A stretch of 35,441 nucleotides of DNA, taken from Magnetococcales bacterium. GTDB lineage: Bacteria > Pseudomonadota > Magnetococcia > Magnetococcales > Magnetaquicoccaceae. The stretch spans positions 1 to 35,441 of the forward strand of contig JADFYM010000009.1 in assembly GCA_015233035.1 (NCBI GenBank). Direction: 5' to 3'. The notes under the pieces were generated by a model that was given only the letters and a program-made list of their open reading frames with translations, had not been told where the DNA came from and did not search any database. A program made the translations under genes and the position numbers. This document shows, one piece after another, positions 31,544 through 35,441 of this stretch. Numbering within the stretch: position 1 is the stretch's first letter; every line of letters starts with the position of its first letter.

Positions 31544-34240
31544 ATGTTTGTGCTCATCCGGTCCATGCACCCGACAAAAAGAGTGTCTGTTGGGGCACCC
31601 CAGCAACAGACGCGCCACACCGGGACGGCCCGATTGAATCTCATATCTCTTTTATTGCCCGTCTTGCTGGTATTGATGTACGTCCAGACCACTCTGGGAC
31701 AAACCGTCGACGCGCAAACCTTCTGGATCGCCGTGGACAACGCCCAGGCCCGCAGCCCGCTCATTCAGCGTCAAGCCGCCGCCTTGCGTTCGGCACGGGA
31801 GGCCGACCCACAAAGCCTATCCAAATTATTGCCTTCCGTCAATGCGTCCGCCTCCAAAACCCTGGATGAGAGCACACGTTATTCTTTCTCCAGCACCAAC
31901 TCAACCGCGACCAGCAAGAATGACCCCACGCAAGTGGGCATCACCGTCACCCAGCCTATTTTTAACTATGTCAATTTATTGGAACGAACGCAAACTATCC
32001 CCCATATTGATGCGGCGGTCGCGGATTTGGCCTTGGCGCAACAGGATGTGGTGGTGCGGGTGGCCACGCTGACCTCCAACTGGCTGGAAGCCAAAGAGGT
32101 TTATGAGTTGTCGGACCGTTATCTACAGGTCACGGCCCGTCATGCGCATGTGGTGCGGTTGCGTTTCAAGGCCGGGGAGTCCACGGAGACCGAGGTACAC
32201 GAGGCGGACTCCCGGGCATTCCAGGCCGAGGCCAGCCGTGCCAATGCCCGTAATGTCATGGACAAGGCGGCGGCCAGTTTTGCGGAAGTGGTGGGGGAGC
32301 AGCCCACACCAGGCATGATCTTGCCGGAATTTGACTGGCAGGAACCCGCCCACTTTGAACAACGGTTGACGGAGTTTGTCGAGGAACGGCCAGACATTCG
32401 GGCCGCGCGGGCCCGGATGCAGGAGGCGGAGATCACCACCCAGATGCGGCGGGCGGAACACGCCCCTTCCGTGCGTTTTACCTATACCGCCTCGCACACC
32501 TGGGATGCGGAACAGGCGACGGCCGGACTGCCTTCCAACAAGGCGGATCTGGACAACCAGAGTGCCATGGTATTGCTGGATGTCCCTGTTTTCAATGGCG
32601 GCATGGTGCTCTCCAGAACCCGCCAGGCCCAGGCCGACTGGGAAAGCCGGGTGGCCGATGTGGACCGTCTGCGATTGCTGGGGGTGCGGGAGGCCCAGGA
32701 GGCCAGAATGGATATGGCCTATCTGCAATTGCAGATCGAGGCCCAGGAAAGGGCATTGCGCTCCAGCCAGAAGGCCCTGGCTGGCTTGCGGGAATCATTT
32801 CTGTCGGGCACCCAGACCATCCTGGAACTGCTGGATGCCCAATATGAGGCCTTGACGGTCCAGACCAACCTGGTGCGCAGTCGTTATCAGCATCGGCTGG
32901 CCCGGATACGGTTATGGGCCGCCTTGGGTTGGCCCCTGATCCCGGACCATGTTCTCACCGTCGTGGCCGAACGGGGTTCGGCCCAGTCGTCCGTCACGGA
33001 CGAAACGCGCATCACCGAGTTGACGGCCATCGCCGATCAGCCCCTCCCACCGGTGGCCACTCCGACACCTGTGCGCAACACGGCGGCCCAACCGGTCGCC
33101 ACTGCCGCTGCGCCGGCGGACCGACCCACCCCACCACCGGTCGTCACCGCCGCTGCGCCGGCGGATCCGCCGACCCAATGGGTTGCCGAAGGGTCGCAGG
33201 CCATGGCTGTGTATGTGGCAGATGCCCCGGTCATGGCCACGCTGCCGCCGTCGCCGGCGGCACCAACCGCCGCCTGGACGGGCCCCTCTACGGTGGGACC
33301 AGCCCCCGACGAGACGACGGCGATGCTCCCCGCTGTCTCGGCCAAGACCGACCCGGTATTGCCGGAATCCGGGCGACGACCGGATCTGCTGCCGGAGCCC
33401 CCCCCGGACGGGCTGCCCAAACGGGGGTGGGGGCCTTATTATGCCTGCGTCGGCATTTACCCGGATGAAGCGACGGTGCATCCGGTGGAGAGTGCCCTGA
33501 CCAAACGGGGCGTGCCCAGCCTGGTGGAAACGGTCCGCACCCAGGACAATCGACTGGTCATGCGCCTGTTGGTGGGGCCGTTTATTGATTTTACCGATCT
33601 GGCGCAGGCGCGGCAGTGGCTGGATGAGCGGACCCACACCACCACTGGCTGGGTGCGCAATCGCAAATGGACGCCCCAGGCCCGCCCCGTTGCCGTGCGC
33701 ACTGCGCCCGCCTGGAGCACCGATGCGCCCCTGATGCCCGCCGCCGCCACCGAGCCATCCGCCACCGCGACCGGGCAGTCCGGTTTTGCCGCCAGTGGAC
33801 CATTCTATGCCGAAGTGCCCCCGGAACTGCCCCCGCCAGCGCAGGGCCCCTGGTATCCCTATGTGTCGGAAGGGCCTTTTTATGTCCATCTGGGAGCCTT
33901 CCCGACCGAGCAGGCCCGTGAGCAGGCCAGACAGCAGGTGGCTGAACTGCAAATACCGACCAGCACAGGACTGGCAGAGAGTCAGCGGGACCGGATCATA
34001 TCGCCGGAGGGTCAGCCCGTACACCGCCTCCTGACGGGGCCATTTGACAGCTACGAAGAGGGCTTGCAGGCCAAACGGGCCATCCAGAAAACAACGGGCA
34101 TCCTGACCGGTGCGGTGGACGACCCCCGGTGGGAAGAGCATCAGCATTGTCCCAACGAAAATTTGCTGTGGTCAGCGACACCTGACAGGGAGGGCATTCG
34201 GACAGGCATTACGCAGGAATGGCAAGCGTTTCCGCATTGA
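31544..34240 (+). CDS. TolC-family outer-membrane channel with two C-terminal SPOR domains
   Basis: This 898-aa precursor has a long N-region (about 22 residues) before the signal hydrophobic core (LISLLLPVLLVLMYVQTTLG) and a mature start QTVDAQTFWIAV. An outer-membrane efflux protein (TolC) domain spans about 60-510 as two repeats, with TVTQPIFNY in the first and LLDVPVFNGG in the second. A Pro/Ala-rich linker (about 510-625) follows, containing the near-repeat VATAAAPAD/VTAAAPAD. Two SPOR domains come next. SPOR1 is at about 627-702 (YYACVGIYPDEATV...MRLLVGPF) and SPOR2 at about 775-855 (FYVHLGAFPTEQA...HRLLTGPF). SPOR domains bind denuded septal peptidoglycan, so this channel may be held at the division site. 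The ATG at 31544 has AGGA 8 nt upstream; ATG at 31565 is an alternative. TolC proteins are usually about 450-500 aa, so the extension nearly doubles the length. Confidence 0.9.
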   Translation: MFVLIRSMHPTKRVSVGAPQQQTRHTGTARLNLISLLLPVLLVLMYVQTTLGQTVDAQTFWIAVDNAQARSPLIQRQAAALRSAREADPQSLSKLLPSVNASASKTLDESTRYSFSSTNSTATSKNDPTQVGITVTQPIFNYVNLLERTQTIPHIDAAVADLALAQQDVVVRVATLTSNWLEAKEVYELSDRYLQVTARHAHVVRLRFKAGESTETEVHEADSRAFQAEASRANARNVMDKAAASFAEVVGEQPTPGMILPEFDWQEPAHFEQRLTEFVEERPDIRAARARMQEAEITTQMRRAEHAPSVRFTYTASHTWDAEQATAGLPSNKADLDNQSAMVLLDVPVFNGGMVLSRTRQAQADWESRVADVDRLRLLGVREAQEARMDMAYLQLQIEAQERALRSSQKALAGLRESFLSGTQTILELLDAQYEALTVQTNLVRSRYQHRLARIRLWAALGWPLIPDHVLTVVAERGSAQSSVTDETRITELTAIADQPLPPVATPTPVRNTAAQPVATAAAPADRPTPPPVVTAAAPADPPTQWVAEGSQAMAVYVADAPVMATLPPSPAAPTAAWTGPSTVGPAPDETTAMLPAVSAKTDPVLPESGRRPDLLPEPPPDGLPKRGWGPYYACVGIYPDEATVHPVESALTKRGVPSLVETVRTQDNRLVMRLLVGPFIDFTDLAQARQWLDERTHTTTGWVRNRKWTPQARPVAVRTAPAWSTDAPLMPAAATEPSATATGQSGFAASGPFYAEVPPELPPPAQGPWYPYVSEGPFYVHLGAFPTEQAREQARQQVAELQIPTSTGLAESQRDRIISPEGQPVHRLLTGPFDSYEEGLQAKRAIQKTTGILTGAVDDPRWEEHQHCPNENLLWSATPDREGIRTGITQEWQAFPH

Positions 34241-34255
34241 GCGCGGGATAAAAAA

Positions 34256-34283
34256 GGGCGGGCGGGGGTCACCGCCCCCGCCC
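34256..34283 (-). terminator. Intrinsic terminator downstream of the DUF465 gene
   Basis: A 9-bp perfect GC stem (GGGCGGGGG at 34260-34268 and its complement at 34275-34283, loop TCACCG) is followed on the minus strand by CGCCC and a run of T (34250-34255 read as A on the plus strand). This suits termination of the DUF465 gene. The stem may also stop transcription coming from the tolC-SPOR gene, which ends 16 bp before it. Confidence 0.65.
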
Positions 34284-34293
34284 GTCATGCCTC

Positions 34294-34500
34294 TCAACTG
34301 GTGTGCTGATTGAGCAACACGGCCATTTGATCTTTCAACATCAGCTTTTGTTTTTTCATGCGTTCTAATGAAAACTGATCCCGGGAATGGCCATACGAGT
34401 CAATTTCCCCTTTGACGGCCTGGTATTGATCGTGCAGTTGACGAAATTTTTCGTTGGTGGTCAACAATTCCTGAACAGCTTGCAGTTGATCTTCAAACAT
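34294..34500 (-). CDS. YdcH/DUF465-family small coiled-coil protein
   Basis: This 68-aa protein is mostly one helical hairpin. The N-terminal helix contains NEKFRQLHDQYQAVKGEID, and the C-terminal helix the family signature MKKQKLMLKDQMAVLL. DUF465 (YdcH) proteins are small cytosolic helical proteins of unknown function common in proteobacteria. The ribosome-binding site is strong (AAGGAG 5 nt before the ATG). A terminator-like hairpin lies just downstream. The gene is separated from rnhA by a family A fragment, so it is probably its own transcription unit. Confidence 0.92.
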   Translation of the reverse strand: MFEDQLQAVQELLTTNEKFRQLHDQYQAVKGEIDSYGHSRDQFSLERMKKQKLMLKDQMAVLLNQHTS

Positions 34501-34609
34501 GGTCTCTCCTTTGTTTCGACTTTACCCTTGCACATTGGCCCCACTCGGGGTGTGCATCGCTTGCCTTCACAAGCCAAAAGCAGGTTTTTGACCCTTTCCA
34601 CCTTTTTTT

Positions 34610-34690
34610 TTAATATATTATCAAGGGGGTCCGGGGGGAATTATCCCTCCCGGTGGGGCCCAGGGGCAACGCCCCTGGTGGCCGCAACAC
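34610..34690. repeat. Family A, short arm fragment
   Basis: After a T-run (34607-34613) the sequence ATTATCAAGGGGGTCCGGGGGG and the hairpins CCGGGGGG...CCTCCCGG and CCAGGGGC/GCCCCTGG match the right arm of family A in reverse orientation. The CCACC plus T-run that precedes it equals the tail of family B. This is the same B-A junction as seen at 19014-19045. Confidence 0.65.
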
Positions 34691-34704
34691 TGCTCCAGGC
34701 CCAT

Positions 34705-35235
34705 TTACACCACATCCTCCACGGACACCACTGGATCCGGATCCAGGAGACCCGCCTGGCCTTTTTGTATACTGTCCCGCGCCAACCGGTCCACCGTTTC
34801 ATTCTCTGGGTGACCGGCATGTCCCTTGACCCAGAGCCATTCTACCTTATGCTGACCGCACAGGGTATCCATTCTTTGCCACAAATCCACATTGAGCACC
34901 GCCTGGCCATCGGCCTTGCGCCAACCGCGCCGTTTCCATGGTCCGATCCACTGGGTAATGCCATTCTTGACATACTGGGAATCGGTGGTCAGGATCACCC
35001 GGCAGGGCCGTTTCAACCCTTCCAGGGCACGGATGACGGCCAGCATTTCCATACGATTGTTGGTCGTGTGGGGTACATATCCTGACAGAGTTTTCGCGTG
35101 TGCGCCATAGCCCAGCAAGGCCCCCCATCCTCCCGGCCCCGGATTGCCTCGACAGGCTCCATCCGTGCAGATATGCACCAGTGGCCATGGGGACTCCGGT
35201 CCGGTCTCTCTTTCGCTATCCATTGCCACCATCAT
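34705..35235 (-). CDS. rnhA: Ribonuclease HI
   Basis: This 176-aa enzyme degrades the RNA strand of RNA-DNA hybrids (R-loops, Okazaki primers). The DEDD active site is complete: D25 ([15 protein letters not shown]), E63 ([10 protein letters not shown]), D85 (TTDSQYV) and D149 (ETVDRLA), with the catalytic-loop His H139 (VKGHAGH). The basic handle [10 protein letters not shown] (101-110) matches bacterial type 1 RNase HI. The C-terminal tail after residue 155 is slightly extended. Several starts are possible: ATG at 35235, 35232 or 35223. The GCAGGG upstream fits the second best, and residues before about 18 are not conserved. Translation is certain; the exact start is not. Confidence 0.96.
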   Translation of the reverse strand: MMVAMDSERETGPESPWPLVHICTDGACRGNPGPGGWGALLGYGAHAKTLSGYVPHTTNNRMEMLAVIRALEGLKRPCRVILTTDSQYVKNGITQWIGPWKRRGWRKADGQAVLNVDLWQRMDTLCGQHKVEWLWVKGHAGHPENETVDRLARDSIQKGQAGLLDPDPVVSVEDVV

Positions 35236-35373
35236 GCCCTGCTGTCATCCTTATGCCCAACTTGGGTACCCCCGCCTGGCCCAGACCCTGGACCGCTCGT
35301 CGCGCACAGACCGGACCCTGTATAGAATAGAAGAAATTTTAAAAAAATCCATGCAACATGGAAAGATTTTGCG

Positions 35374-35440
35374 GCCTTGGTCATTGTTTCGTCCATTTCT
35401 GGGGGAGGGGGCGGTGAACCGCCCCTCCCCCAGACCCCCT
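35374..35440. repeat. Family R end joined to a family B stem-loop
   Basis: GCCTTGGTCATTGTTTCGTC (35374-35393) matches the terminal inverted repeat of family R with two or three changes. Five bases later a 15-bp GC stem (35399-35433, one bulged G, loop TGAA) followed by ACCCCCTC matches family B in sequence order. Both are partial. The window ends here. The preceding bases 35236-35373 hold the rnhA upstream region, with an A/T-rich stretch at 35319-35348 that could contain its promoter. Confidence 0.6.
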
Positions 35441-35441
35441 C

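Noticed and set aside
35100-35330. 76-codon ORF on the plus strand near the window end
   Set aside because: It is antisense to the rnhA 5' end and is Pro/Arg/Ala-rich, without a ribosome-binding site or family match.

Overview
The window looks like a chromosomal stretch of a high-GC Gram-negative proteobacterium. The evidence is a set of envelope and respiratory genes typical of that group: CcoI/CcoS for cbb3 oxidase maturation, the TamA/TamB outer-membrane assembly pair, PpiD, a type I secretion apparatus, cytochrome b561 with YceI, and a DUF465 protein. The GC-rich hairpin repeats and the gene mix remind me of Magnetococcales-like (deep-branching) proteobacteria, but that is an impression. 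No rRNA, magnetosome gene or other lineage marker is present to settle it.

Layout. 1-350: a 149-bp class inverted-repeat element (family R) and a short orphan coding remnant. 349-3853: ccoS and ccoI on the minus strand, divergent from a DsbD_2/TauE-like membrane protein. 3847-5637 (minus): folD followed by an unrecognised 297-aa protein. 5844-9290 (plus): msrA, a two-domain SagB-type flavin oxidoreductase coupled to it by ATGA, cytochrome b561, and periplasmic YceI. 9291-9775: a 297-bp near-palindromic element (family A) with terminal inverted repeats. 9776-16847 (minus): tamA then tamB, separated by a family R element. 17104-18899 (minus): ribD and ribE overlapping. 19246-19704 (minus): a stand-alone receiver protein. 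19781-23701 (minus): ppiD, then an SMC/OLD-like ATPase and a TOPRIM/DUF4435-like partner that resemble a two-gene defence module. 24140-34240: a type I secretion locus. It has a fused double ABC exporter, a glycosyltransferase-methyltransferase fusion and an HlyD adaptor on the minus strand, and a divergent TolC protein carrying two C-terminal SPOR domains. 34294-35235 (minus): a DUF465 protein and RNase HI.

Most unusual content. (1) The secretion locus combines three non-standard parts: one polypeptide carrying both exporter halves, with a first nucleotide-binding domain whose H-switch His is Trp; a TolC fused to two peptidoglycan-binding SPOR domains; and a GT60-like glycosyltransferase fused to a methyltransferase, overlapping the adaptor gene. 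I read this as a candidate septum- or wall-anchored type I secretion system with its own modifying enzyme. (2) The ATPase/TOPRIM pair has the gene order of PARIS/OLD-like anti-phage modules. (3) Three interlocking families of palindromic non-coding repeats (A, R and B) occupy nearly every larger gap, including gaps inside apparent operons, and are sometimes joined to each other.

I see no tRNA, rRNA, CRISPR array, transposase or integrase gene.
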